A DNA stretch of 64,000 nt from Spiribacter sp. 1M189 (GTDB taxonomy: Bacteria > Pseudomonadota > Gammaproteobacteria > Nitrococcales > Nitrococcaceae), in assembly GCF_040838345.1 (NCBI RefSeq), contig NZ_JBAKFF010000001.1:620001-684000 (forward strand), written 5' to 3'. Both the position numbers and the translations under genes were made by a program. Under the pieces are notes generated by a model. The model saw only the letters and a program-made list of their open reading frames with translations, searched no databases and was not told the DNA's origin. How positions within the stretch are numbered: the first letter of the stretch is position 1; every line of letters starts with the position of its first letter. Positions 25,796 to 33,671 of the stretch are shown here, in pieces.

Positions 25796-26730
25796 TTGCG
25801 CACTGCTCCAAAGGTGATGCCGCGCAGCAGATGCCTGCGCAGAAGAATGGTGAACACCATCACGGGCAGCAGGAAAATCGTTACGCCGGCGGCAACCGCG
25901 GGCCAGTCCCGGCCACCGACGCCGATGATGGTGGGCAGGAAGGGCGGAGCGGTCTGGGCCGTACCCGAGGTGAGTAGCACGGCAAAGGCGTACTCATTCC
26001 AGGCGAATATCAGGCAGAAGATCGCGGTGGACGCGATGCCCGCAGCCGCCTGGGGCAGTACGACCTTTCGGAAGGCCTGAAATCGGGTGTACCCATCAAT
26101 GAGTGCCGCCTCTTCGTACTCGCGCGGTATCTCGTCGATGAAACCCTTCAGCAACCAGACCGACAGTGACAGATTGACGGCGGTGTAGAGCAGTATCATT
26201 CCGGCGTGGGTGTCGCTCAGGCCCGCCGCCCTGAACATCAGAAAGATGGGTATCGCGATCGCAATCGGCGGCATCATCCGCGTCGAGAGGATGAAGAAGA
26301 GCAGATCGTCCTTCAGCGGGACGCGGAAGCGTGAAAACGCGTAGGCCGCAAGCGTGCCGAGGAAAACCGACAGGAAAGTCGACCCGAAGCCGATGATCAC
26401 CGAGTTCATGAACCGTTCGCCGAAACGCGACGCACCGGCGATGACCATCCCCTTGTCGTGAACGATCTCCTCGTACCAGTTCTCGGGTGGATTGGCCTCC
26501 AGGTACTCAGGGCTCTGCCGTGTCTGCGTGGTGAAAAGGTTGACGTAGCCCTCCAGCGATGGCTCGAAAACCACTTTCGGTGGATAGGCGATGGCGTCGG
26601 AGGATGACTTGAAGCCGGTACCTATGATCCAGAGCAGGGGCAGAAGGGTGATCAATGCGTAGGTGACGACCAGTACGCCGGCGATGGTTTTCTGCCGCCC
26701 GGATGGCTCAGTGATGGAAAAGCCGCTCAT
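25792..26730 (-). CDS. Carbohydrate ABC transporter permease (MalG-like)
   Basis: A 312-residue inner-membrane permease with six helices. The EAA loop that docks the ATPase is EYEEAALIDGYTRFQAFRKVVLPQAAAG. The start MSGFSITEPSG at 26730 overlaps the other permease gene by 4 nt; the longer frame to 27012 is only antisense/out-of-frame sequence of that gene. A large periplasmic loop after the first helix (residues about 50-110) resembles that of the GlpQ group. It pairs with the permease at 26727-27674. Confidence 0.9.
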   Translation of the reverse strand: MSGFSITEPSGRQKTIAGVLVVTYALITLLPLLWIIGTGFKSSSDAIAYPPKVVFEPSLEGYVNLFTTQTRQSPEYLEANPPENWYEEIVHDKGMVIAGASRFGERFMNSVIIGFGSTFLSVFLGTLAAYAFSRFRVPLKDDLLFFILSTRMMPPIAIAIPIFLMFRAAGLSDTHAGMILLYTAVNLSLSVWLLKGFIDEIPREYEEAALIDGYTRFQAFRKVVLPQAAAGIASTAIFCLIFAWNEYAFAVLLTSGTAQTAPPFLPTIIGVGGRDWPAVAAGVTIFLLPVMVFTILLRRHLLRGITFGAVRK

Positions 26731-27674
26731 CGCTCCTTCACCTTGTTCAGGGCCTTCACATAGATCGAGGCGAGGCCAAATACCGTCACGAAAAGGATCA
26801 CGGCGTAGGCCGAGGAGAAGCCGGTTCGCCACTTCTCGAACGCCTCGCGCTTGAGATCGATCGAGGTGAGGGTGGTGACATTGCCCGGGCCGCCGCCGGT
26901 GAGCTGCACGACGAGGTCGAACATCTTGAAGTTCTCGATACCCCGGAAGAGTACGGCCAGCATCAGGAATGGCAGCGTCATGGGGATCGTGATCGTCCAG
27001 AACTGACGCCACTGGGAAGCTCGATCACATTCTGCCGCCTCGTAGATCGAATCAGGAATCGATCTCAGCCCCGCGAGGCAGATCAGCATGATGAAGGGCG
27101 TCCACATCCAGGTGTCGACGATGACGATGGCCCAGGGGGCGAGATTGACATCGCCGATCATGGAGAACTGCTGCGGGTCGGCGCCGGTGAAAAACGCCAT
27201 GACGTGATTGAAGACACCGATCTGCGGCTGATAGAGCAGCGTCCAGAAATTCCCGACGACGGCGGGAGAGAGCATCATCGGGAGCACGATGACGGTAGTC
27301 CAGAGGTCATTGCCCTTGAACTTACGATTGATCAGCCACGCCAGTGCAAAACCGATCAGCACCTGCAGGAACAGTGTCCAAAACAGGAAATGGGCGGTTG
27401 CCTGCATTGTCAGCCAGACGTCGCTGTCGGTGAGGATCCGCTCGTAGTTACGCAGCCCCACCCAGCTGACCTCGGCATTGGGCCGGTTGGCGCGGTAGTT
27501 GGTGAAGCTGAGCCGGATCGTCCAGATCAGCGGGAATATGTTGACGGCGAGTAGCAGTACGATCGTTGGCGCGACAAAGATCCAGGCGATGGCTCTATCG
27601 GATAACCCTCGGATTCGTCGCGCCACACGGACTGGCGCTGCTTTCGCGTCACGATCTACGACAGTCCCGGACAT
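26727..27674 (-). CDS. Carbohydrate ABC transporter permease (MalF-like)
   Basis: A 315-residue permease with about six membrane helices. It begins MSGTVVDRDAKAAPVR, followed by the first helix IAWIFVAPTIVLLLAVNIFPLIW. The EAA loop is SIYEAAECDRASQWRQFWTITIPMTLPF. I start at 27674, because the preceding 34 codons of open frame cover the tandem hairpins in the gap after the binding-protein gene. It is the second gene of the seven-gene operon. Confidence 0.9.
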   Translation of the reverse strand: MSGTVVDRDAKAAPVRVARRIRGLSDRAIAWIFVAPTIVLLLAVNIFPLIWTIRLSFTNYRANRPNAEVSWVGLRNYERILTDSDVWLTMQATAHFLFWTLFLQVLIGFALAWLINRKFKGNDLWTTVIVLPMMLSPAVVGNFWTLLYQPQIGVFNHVMAFFTGADPQQFSMIGDVNLAPWAIVIVDTWMWTPFIMLICLAGLRSIPDSIYEAAECDRASQWRQFWTITIPMTLPFLMLAVLFRGIENFKMFDLVVQLTGGGPGNVTTLTSIDLKREAFEKWRTGFSSAYAVILFVTVFGLASIYVKALNKVKER

Positions 27675-27706
27675 GAGACAGCTTCCCGGCGGTTTGTTGG
27701 GGGGTT

Positions 27707-27772
27707 GCGGGACTGCGGCCATGCCAGCAGTCCCGCCGGTTGTTGCCAGTGCCGCCCGTGCAACGGGCGGCA
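27707..27772 (-). other. Two tandem perfect hairpins between binding-protein and permease genes
   Basis: Two inverted repeats lie in the 111-nt gap. One has 10-bp arms at 27707-27716 and 27727-27736 (GCGGGACTGC and its complement); the other has 10-bp arms at 27750-27759 and 27763-27772 (TGCCGCCCGT and complement, 3-nt loop). Neither is followed by a T-run, so they are not simple terminators. Hairpins in this position commonly protect the upstream message from 3' exonucleases, so that the binding protein is made in excess over the membrane parts. Confidence 0.7.
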
Positions 27773-27785
27773 GCATGGCGTTGCC

Positions 27786-29108
27786 TTAGAGCTTGCCCTC
27801 GTCCTCGAAGACCTCGGTCCAGTCTTCCACGAGGCCGTCAAGCGCCTCTTGAGCGGTACCCTGATCCGCCACCACGTAGTTGTGGATGCGCTCCTGCATG
27901 GGGATCAGCAGGGACGCGTAGGCGGGTTCAGCCCAGAAGTCCTTCACGATCGCCATGGAGTCGAGGAAGGTCTTGGCATAAGGCTGGCTCGATTCGAAAT
28001 CCGGATCTTCCACCACGGCCTTCAGTGCCGAGTAGCCACCCAGCTCCCACCAGCGTGTCTGCACCTCAGGCTGGGCGAACCACTTGATGTACTCCAGCGC
28101 CGCGTCCTGACTGTCGGAGTAGGACACTACGGAGATCCCCTGGCCGCCGAGCTGGGCATACTGGCCTGCCGGACCCGCCGGGTTCGGGAAGTAGCCGGCC
28201 TTTTCAGCCCCGACATTCGGATCGGCGTGCACGCCGGGCCAGATGAAGGCAAAGTTCATCTGTAGCGCGACCTGCCCCGACTTGAATGCGTCGATCGTCT
28301 CGGACATGTACCAGTTTGAGGATCCCGGCGGTGTGCAGCAGTCGTAGAGTTCTTTGTAGAACTCCAGGCCCTCGACGGCACCCTCCGAGTTCACATATCC
28401 ATCGAGAATATAGGGGTTATCCGGGCTGCCGTACTCGAAGCCGTAGTTGTAGAGCGCATTGGTCGCGCCCATGGTGATCCCTTCGGAGCCGCGTTCAGTA
28501 TAGATCGCCGCGCCGTAGACCGTGTTGCCGTCGATTTCGCGGCCCTGGAAGAACTCCGCAATGTCCTTCAGCTCCTCGAGTGTCGCGGGGACGTCGAGCT
28601 CACGGCCATAGGTCTCCTGGAATTCCGCCTGAAGTTCGGGACGCTCGAACCAGTCCTTGCGGTAGGTCCAGCCAACCACGTCACCGAATGCCGGCAACGC
28701 CCAGTAATTCGGGGTGCCCTTCGGCCACTCCGAGTAACCGGCCACGGTCGCCGGAATGAAGTCATCCATCGAGATGCCTTCAGCGTTGAAGAATTCATTC
28801 AGCTTCACGTAGTGGCCGGCCTCCGCACCGAGTCCAATCCACTGACTATCGCCGATCATCAGGTCGCAGAGCTCACCGCCGGAGTTGAGCTCGTTGAGCA
28901 TGCGGTCGGCGAAATTCGGCCACGGCACGAACTCGAAGCTCATGTTGTGCCCGGACTGTTCCTCAAAATCCTTGGAGAGCTCTATGAGTGCATTGGCTGG
29001 ATCCCAGGCGGCCCAGCAGAGAGTCAGGTCGTCGGCATGCGCGTTGGTCACGGTGAGGCCCGAGGCCGCGGTGAAGGCTGCCGCCGCCAATAGCTTGGCG
29101 CTTTTCAT
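27786..29108 (-). CDS. ABC transporter substrate-binding protein (glycerol/DHA-type)
   Basis: A 440-residue periplasmic binding protein with signal peptide MKSAKLLAAAAFTAASGLTVTNAHA. The mature part starts DDLTLCWAAWDPANALIELSKDFEEQSGHNM and follows the extracellular binding protein family 1 pattern. It is rich in tryptophan and tyrosine. The two cysteines in ELYDCCTPPGSSNWYMSE are of note. GGAGGAG lies 7 nt before the ATG. As first gene of the operon it is directly behind the palindrome-containing promoter. GlpV-like; ligand glycerol or DHA is inferred from the kinase at the operon end. Confidence 0.88.
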   Translation of the reverse strand: MKSAKLLAAAAFTAASGLTVTNAHADDLTLCWAAWDPANALIELSKDFEEQSGHNMSFEFVPWPNFADRMLNELNSGGELCDLMIGDSQWIGLGAEAGHYVKLNEFFNAEGISMDDFIPATVAGYSEWPKGTPNYWALPAFGDVVGWTYRKDWFERPELQAEFQETYGRELDVPATLEELKDIAEFFQGREIDGNTVYGAAIYTERGSEGITMGATNALYNYGFEYGSPDNPYILDGYVNSEGAVEGLEFYKELYDCCTPPGSSNWYMSETIDAFKSGQVALQMNFAFIWPGVHADPNVGAEKAGYFPNPAGPAGQYAQLGGQGISVVSYSDSQDAALEYIKWFAQPEVQTRWWELGGYSALKAVVEDPDFESSQPYAKTFLDSMAIVKDFWAEPAYASLLIPMQERIHNYVVADQGTAQEALDGLVEDWTEVFEDEGKL

Positions 29109-29184
29109 CGGTGATCTCCTCCGGTCGAATGACGGTTTTATTCTGTTCTCGCACCTGAACCGAATCCCTCAAGTGCTGGCTTGA

Positions 29185-29213
29185 ACATATATGAGGTACG
29201 TACCTCTTTTCAA
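29185..29213 (-). promoter_or_regulatory. Operon promoter with LacI-type operator in the spacer
   Basis: On the minus strand TTGAAA (29213-29208) is followed after 16 nt by TATATG (29191-29186), a plausible -35/-10 pair about 80 nt before the binding-protein start codon. The spacer is occupied by the perfect 14-bp palindrome GAGGTACGTACCTC (29193-29206). Its centre is CG, as in most LacI-family operators. Binding there would block RNA polymerase. The LacI-family gene at 29256-30281 is the obvious repressor; the pairing is inference. Confidence 0.65.
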
Positions 29214-29255
29214 CACCAATGTGTTCATCGGATGCCGGTCCGGCCGGATTGCTGA

Positions 29256-30281
29256 TCAGGGAAGGTTTTCGCGCAGGAAGATCTCGATGCGTGCCTGCTC
29301 CTGGGCTTCATAGATCAGCAGGTCGTCGCAGAGTGCGCGCAAGACACGCAGGGCGCCGCGAATCAGATGGCCAACGTTGTGCGCGATAACCGCGGCAATC
29401 TCATCGTTCGACAGCGCCCGGTAGGTGGCGGGCGTGAGCTCGTGGGCAATCACGTGGAGGTCGCTCTGTCGTTCATGCCGGCGCAGGTGATCAAGCAGGG
29501 CGGAGTTGCCCGAGCCAACGGAGTAGATGCCGGCAAGCTGTTCCCGGCTGTTAAAAACCTGCTCAAGGATGCGGCCCATTCGGACGGGATCGTCATAGGC
29601 CTCCACCGACGGCAGCACGGTGAGATGCGGGAATTCCGCTGCAATGACTTCGTCGAAGCCGACCCGCCGCTCGAGGCTGTCCCTGGAGTGAATCGAATTT
29701 GTCACCACCAGGATTTCACCGGGTTTTTGTGCGAACCGGCCCATGAGTTGTGCCGCCGTCCGCCCTGCGGCAACACTATTGACGCCGAGGAAGTAGTCGC
29801 GGCGGGAATTCGGAAGGTCCGAGACCAGCGCGACAATGGCAAGGCCGGCGTCCTTGAGACGGGCAACAGCATCACGGACCTGGGGCGTCTCCGGCACCAT
29901 TAACGCGATGCCATCGAGTTTTTCTGTCCCGAGGCCCTGCAATGTCCTCACAATGGCGTGTGGATCACGTTGGGGAACGCGGAGGGTCTCGACCACAGTG
30001 CGCTCGGCAACGTGGTAAGAGGAGGCCTCGTTGAGAGTGGATTCGAGCGCCTCGACGAACTGGCTCGGCCCGTCTGGCAGGATGAATGCGAATCGGTACT
30101 GTCTTTGTTTCGCAAGGTTGGCGGCTGAGGTGTCTCGCACATAGCCGAGCCGATCTGCCGCCGCGAATACCTTGTCCATGGTCTTCCGGCGCACGCCAGG
30201 GCGCTCGTTCAGTACGCGATCGACGGTCGCCAGGCTGACACCTGCTTCCTCTGCGATGTCATGAACTGTGGGTCGGCTCAA
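29256..30281 (-). CDS. LacI-family transcriptional regulator
   Basis: A 341-residue regulator. The N-terminal helix-turn-helix is PTVHDIAEEAGVSLATVDRVLNERPGVR (with D where S is common in VSRVLN), followed by the hinge helix region TSAANLAKQR. The rest is a periplasmic-binding-protein-like sugar sensor domain. It lies directly upstream of the transporter operon on the same strand, with 147 nt between, and is the likely sensor for DHA, glycerol or a related metabolite. No effector can be read from the sequence. Confidence 0.92.
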   Translation of the reverse strand: MSRPTVHDIAEEAGVSLATVDRVLNERPGVRRKTMDKVFAAADRLGYVRDTSAANLAKQRQYRFAFILPDGPSQFVEALESTLNEASSYHVAERTVVETLRVPQRDPHAIVRTLQGLGTEKLDGIALMVPETPQVRDAVARLKDAGLAIVALVSDLPNSRRDYFLGVNSVAAGRTAAQLMGRFAQKPGEILVVTNSIHSRDSLERRVGFDEVIAAEFPHLTVLPSVEAYDDPVRMGRILEQVFNSREQLAGIYSVGSGNSALLDHLRRHERQSDLHVIAHELTPATYRALSNDEIAAVIAHNVGHLIRGALRVLRALCDDLLIYEAQEQARIEIFLRENLP

Positions 30282-30357
30282 AGCGTTTCTCCCTTGTCGG
30301 CGAAAAGCTAGCCGGCTATTACTGATGCGTCAATTTCTGTGATTGTGAGGATGCGAC

Positions 30358-31038
30358 ATGCCCAGTCCCGCCCCGATCCTCGTCTTCGATGTCAACGAGA
30401 CACTGCTCGACCTGACGGCCCTGGAGCCGGTATTCGAGGACCTGTTTGGCGAGCGCCGCGCCATGCGCGACTGGTTTGCCGAGCTTATTCTCTACTCCCA
30501 GACGCTGACGCTTGCTGGCCAATACCGGCCATTCAACGAGCTGGCGGCCGCCGTGCTGCGCATGCGTGGCGAGATCGTCGGCGTCGGGATCAGCGACGCG
30601 GATATACAGACACTGGCCACGGCAATCGGCGCCATGCCGGCGGTGGGCGATGTGGCCCCCGCACTGGAGCGCTTTCGTGACGGCGGTTTTCGCCTGGTGA
30701 CACTGACCAATTCCCCACCCGCGGGCTCACCCACGTCGTTGGAGCGGGCAGGTATCGCCGGCTTTTTCGAGGATCATTTCAGTGTGGACGCCGTTTCGCG
30801 TTTCAAACCGGCGCCGGAATGCTACCGCCAGGTCGCTGATGCGCTGGGCGCGCCAATCACCGATCTCTGTCTGGTGGCCTGTCATGTCTGGGATACGATT
30901 GGTGCGCAGGCGGTGGGTTGTCAGGGCGCCTTTGTCCAGCGCCCGGGGAACGCGGTGATGACCGTGCCGCGGCTGCCGGCGCCGGATTTCGTCGCGGATG
31001 ATCTGGGCGCGCTGGCTACCCGGATGGGCTGTCGGTAG
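30358..31038 (+). CDS. Haloacid dehalogenase type II (HAD family)
   Basis: A 226-residue HAD hydrolase. The nucleophile is Asp11 in ILVFDVNETLLDL. Motif II is VTLTNSPP, motif III the lysine in FKPAPECYR, and motif IV is in CLVACHVWDTIGAQAVGCQGAFV. The pattern DVNETLLD and VACHVWDTIGA is that of L-2-haloacid dehalogenases. Physiological substrates may be phosphoesters instead. It overlaps the end of the convergent yihY gene by 23 nt. Confidence 0.87.
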   Translation: MPSPAPILVFDVNETLLDLTALEPVFEDLFGERRAMRDWFAELILYSQTLTLAGQYRPFNELAAAVLRMRGEIVGVGISDADIQTLATAIGAMPAVGDVAPALERFRDGGFRLVTLTNSPPAGSPTSLERAGIAGFFEDHFSVDAVSRFKPAPECYRQVADALGAPITDLCLVACHVWDTIGAQAVGCQGAFVQRPGNAVMTVPRLPAPDFVADDLGALATRMGCR

Positions 31039-31942
31039 CGCCGCGATCATGCAGCGCCCGGCTCAGTGCCGCGCCCAGCAGCACGATGAGCGCCGAACCG
31101 TACACCCAGAGCATCAGCACCACCAGCGAGCCGGCGGCGCCATAGGCCGATGTCGGCGCCTTGAGGGTGAGGTAGGTGGCCATGAGGTAGCGGCCCGGCA
31201 TGAAAAGCATGGCGGCAAGCAGTGCCCCCGGAACGGTGTGGCGCCAGCGGATCGGGCGCTCGGTATCCGGCAGGATGCGGAAGATCACGGTCAGAAACAG
31301 GGCGATGAGGGTCACGCTGACCAACGGTTCGAGCTGCGCGAGGCGGGCGACGTTGAACGGCAGCCAGACGCTGGCAAACTCGGTGGCCGCCCGGAGCGCG
31401 ACCGTGGCGGTGAGCGAGATGATGATCATCAGGCCGAATAGGGCCACCACCAGCAGCGAGATGAGCCGGTTGTAAATCACCGTAAGCAGTGCGGCGCGCT
31501 TCTTGCCGATGACCACGTCCCAGAGCTGGTTCAGCGAGCGCTGCAGCTGGACGAAGACCGCGGTGGCACCGATCAGGATGGCGCCGATGCTCGAGAGGGT
31601 CGGTAGCCAGCCCGCCTCGCGGATATGCGTGTTGGCGATCATCTGCCGCGCGGCCTCGGCGGCCTCGGCGCCGATCAACCCCTGCAGCCTCGTGACGATG
31701 CGACTCTCCGCCGCTTCCGGGCCGAGCACCAGGCCGGCCACCGCGATCACCAGGATCATGATCGGCGCGAGCGAGAACAGCGTGTAGAAGGCGAGTGCCG
31801 CGGCATTGCCGAAGGGGTTGTGCGCAAACCAGAGTTGAAAGGTGTCGGCGGCGACCTTCACGGCCTGTCCTGCACGGTGGCGAACGGGCTGGTCGCTTGA
31901 GGATCCCTTGGAGACGCGTTGAGCCGACATGGCGAAGATCAT
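31016..31942 (-). CDS. YihY/BrkB family inner-membrane protein
   Basis: A 308-residue polytopic membrane protein of the YihY (UPF0761) family. It has about six hydrophobic helices, the family motif NPFGNAAALAFYTLFSLAPIMILVIAVAG near residue 45, and YGAAGSLVVLMLWVYGSALIVLLGAALSRAL near the end. It was once called ribonuclease BN by mistake; its function is not established. A second in-frame ATG at 31930 (MSAQRVSKG) is an equally good start. Confidence 0.88.
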   Translation of the reverse strand: MIFAMSAQRVSKGSSSDQPVRHRAGQAVKVAADTFQLWFAHNPFGNAAALAFYTLFSLAPIMILVIAVAGLVLGPEAAESRIVTRLQGLIGAEAAEAARQMIANTHIREAGWLPTLSSIGAILIGATAVFVQLQRSLNQLWDVVIGKKRAALLTVIYNRLISLLVVALFGLMIIISLTATVALRAATEFASVWLPFNVARLAQLEPLVSVTLIALFLTVIFRILPDTERPIRWRHTVPGALLAAMLFMPGRYLMATYLTLKAPTSAYGAAGSLVVLMLWVYGSALIVLLGAALSRALHDRGATDSPSG

Positions 31943-32027
31943 ACCGCGTGATCGCTCGGTGCAGGTGGCCTGCGATATGATCTGTGCTTTGGTCTGTGAT
32001 CGAATCCACTAACGGGGAAGCCTGCCC

Positions 32028-32417
32028 ATGCCCGTCTTCGTCCTCCTCGCCGGTGTGCTCGGCCTGCTCTCAGTGGGATTTGGTGCATTTTCCGAGCATG
32101 CCATCCGGCCGAACGTCGATGCGGAGTATTTCCGCTACCTGATGACTGCCGTGCGCTATAACCAGGTGCACGCCGTCGCCCTGCTCGCCCTCGGGCTGGG
32201 GCTTGCCGCCCCGCTGGCAAGCGAGACGGTGGGGCGCCTGCGCATTGCGGGCTGGCTGATGTTCGTCGGCACGGTGCTATTCAGTGTCAGTATCTATGTC
32301 GCGGTCTTGCTGGATGTGATGGCCATCACCTACATCACGCCGGTAGGCGGGACAGTCCTCATGTTTGCCTGGGCGGCTTTGATCTGGGCGGGCTGGCGAG
32401 CGAACCAGGCCGCTTGA
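32028..32417 (+). CDS. DUF423 inner-membrane protein (YgdD-like)
   Basis: A 129-residue membrane protein with four predicted helices. The N terminus VFVLLAGVLGLLSVGFGAFSEHAIRP and the internal RYNQVHAVALLALGL are the conserved marks of DUF423. The function is unknown. It is a lone gene, divergent from yihY and convergent with the YeeE/YedE gene. Confidence 0.9.
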   Translation: MPVFVLLAGVLGLLSVGFGAFSEHAIRPNVDAEYFRYLMTAVRYNQVHAVALLALGLGLAAPLASETVGRLRIAGWLMFVGTVLFSVSIYVAVLLDVMAITYITPVGGTVLMFAWAALIWAGWRANQAA

Positions 32418-32431
32418 CCGGGCGCTCCCGT

Positions 32432-33640
32432 TTAACGCCGGTTTTTCAGCAACCAGGTAAGCCACAGTCCCAGCATGCAGAAGAAGGCAAACACCCAGCC
32501 GGACACGGCCGCCGCCATGATGCCGGAGAGCAGTGTCCCCACGGTACAGCCGAGTGCCGTCATGGCCCCCCAGCCCATGAGGATGCCACCGGCCAGCTTG
32601 CCGGTGGTACTGGCCAGCGTCACCGGCTGCGGGCGGAAATCCCCGGCCGCCAGTGCCGAGGCGAACGAGCCCAGCACAAGGGCGATGATAAAGGCGCCGT
32701 TCTCGGAGAGCAGGGTGTCCTTGACCGCCGTGGCGCAGCCGGAGAAGCCGTCCAGGCCCTGCAGCCGCTCCGGTAGCAGGCTGAATCCCGCCCCGGTGGT
32801 GCGGGCGATACTGCCGATCTCGGCGGTCACGCCCAGCGGTGCCACGCGAAGGTAGGCCATGATGGCGAGGGCGCCGATCAACAGTCCGCCGACGTAGGTG
32901 GGCCATCGCTGCCCGAACAGGCAGGCGCGCAGGCCTGGCGGTGCCGCCGGTGCGGCCGGGGCGGCCGGGGCGGCGGGGCGATGCCACCGCATGAGCAGGA
33001 GGGCAAGACCACCGAGGATGCCCAGCTGGATCAGGACCGAACCGCCATAACCGGTCATCGCCGGCAGCCAGAGCACCGGTGCACGGTCGATGGCGGCGAG
33101 GTAGAGTGTGTTCCACGTGGCGAAACCCAACGCGAAGCCGACCAGAACGCCGGCGAGTGCGGCGATGGATTCGGTGGCCCCTTCGCCAAGCCGATAGAGA
33201 TGGGCACTGATGCACGAGCCCGACAACGACATCCCGACTCCGAAGGCAAACGCTGCAACAGCCAGTACCCAGCTGACCGGGCCGATGTGGGCATCGGGTG
33301 GAAGCCGACCAGCCGCGGCGTCGGGCACAAAGAGCCCGAAGATCAGGTGATACCCCAGCGTGCCCATGGCAAGCGCGGCGATGATGCCGAGCAGGCCGCG
33401 GGCGTCGCGGCCCTCCAGGAAGTCACGGGTCACGCAGAAAAAACAGAATCGGGATCGCTGTAGCAGTACGCCGAACGCGGCGCCAAGCAGCACACTCAGT
33501 GCCAGCGGCTCACCTACGCCGCCACTCAGTCGCCAGGCCCAGATGAGAACGCCGATGGCGACAATCGCCGCTAATGCGTTGGAGAAAAAATCGCTCCGGC
33601 CCTGGGCCGGAGCGATTGTCGTTGCGGTGTTATTTGGCAT
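32432..33640 (-). CDS. YeeE/YedE-family thiosulfate-type transporter
   Basis: A 402-residue membrane protein with about ten helices and two YeeE/YedE (DUF395) repeats. The marker cysteines are GVGMSLSGSCISAHLYRLGEG in the first and MGWGAMTALGCTVGTLLSGI in the second, plus LDGFSGCATAVKD. Such proteins (TsuA) take up thiosulfate or related sulfur species. The gene follows a periplasmic rhodanese, which fits sulfur uptake. An alanine/proline repeat (PAAPAAPAAPAAP) links the halves. A perfect intrinsic terminator lies within its first 20 codons. Confidence 0.88.
   Translation of the reverse strand: MPNNTATTIAPAQGRSDFFSNALAAIVAIGVLIWAWRLSGGVGEPLALSVLLGAAFGVLLQRSRFCFFCVTRDFLEGRDARGLLGIIAALAMGTLGYHLIFGLFVPDAAAGRLPPDAHIGPVSWVLAVAAFAFGVGMSLSGSCISAHLYRLGEGATESIAALAGVLVGFALGFATWNTLYLAAIDRAPVLWLPAMTGYGGSVLIQLGILGGLALLLMRWHRPAAPAAPAAPAAPPGLRACLFGQRWPTYVGGLLIGALAIMAYLRVAPLGVTAEIGSIARTTGAGFSLLPERLQGLDGFSGCATAVKDTLLSENGAFIIALVLGSFASALAAGDFRPQPVTLASTTGKLAGGILMGWGAMTALGCTVGTLLSGIMAAAVSGWVFAFFCMLGLWLTWLLKNRR
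33585..33617 (-). terminator. Intrinsic terminator inside the start of the YeeE/YedE gene
   Basis: Read on the minus strand: a perfect 13-bp stem (AATCGCTCCGGCC and complement, arms 33605-33617 and 33589-33601) with a 3-nt loop, running into TTTTTT (33590-33585). It lies 24-56 nt after the ATG and encodes TIAPAQGRSDFF. The structure is as good as any terminator in the window, so rhodanese transcripts should often stop here. Either the transporter is attenuated, or its message is made under conditions where translation of these codons opens the hairpin. Confidence 0.7.
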
Positions 33641-33671
33641 CGTGAGTGTGAGGGCAATGCCCGAGTCTCGG

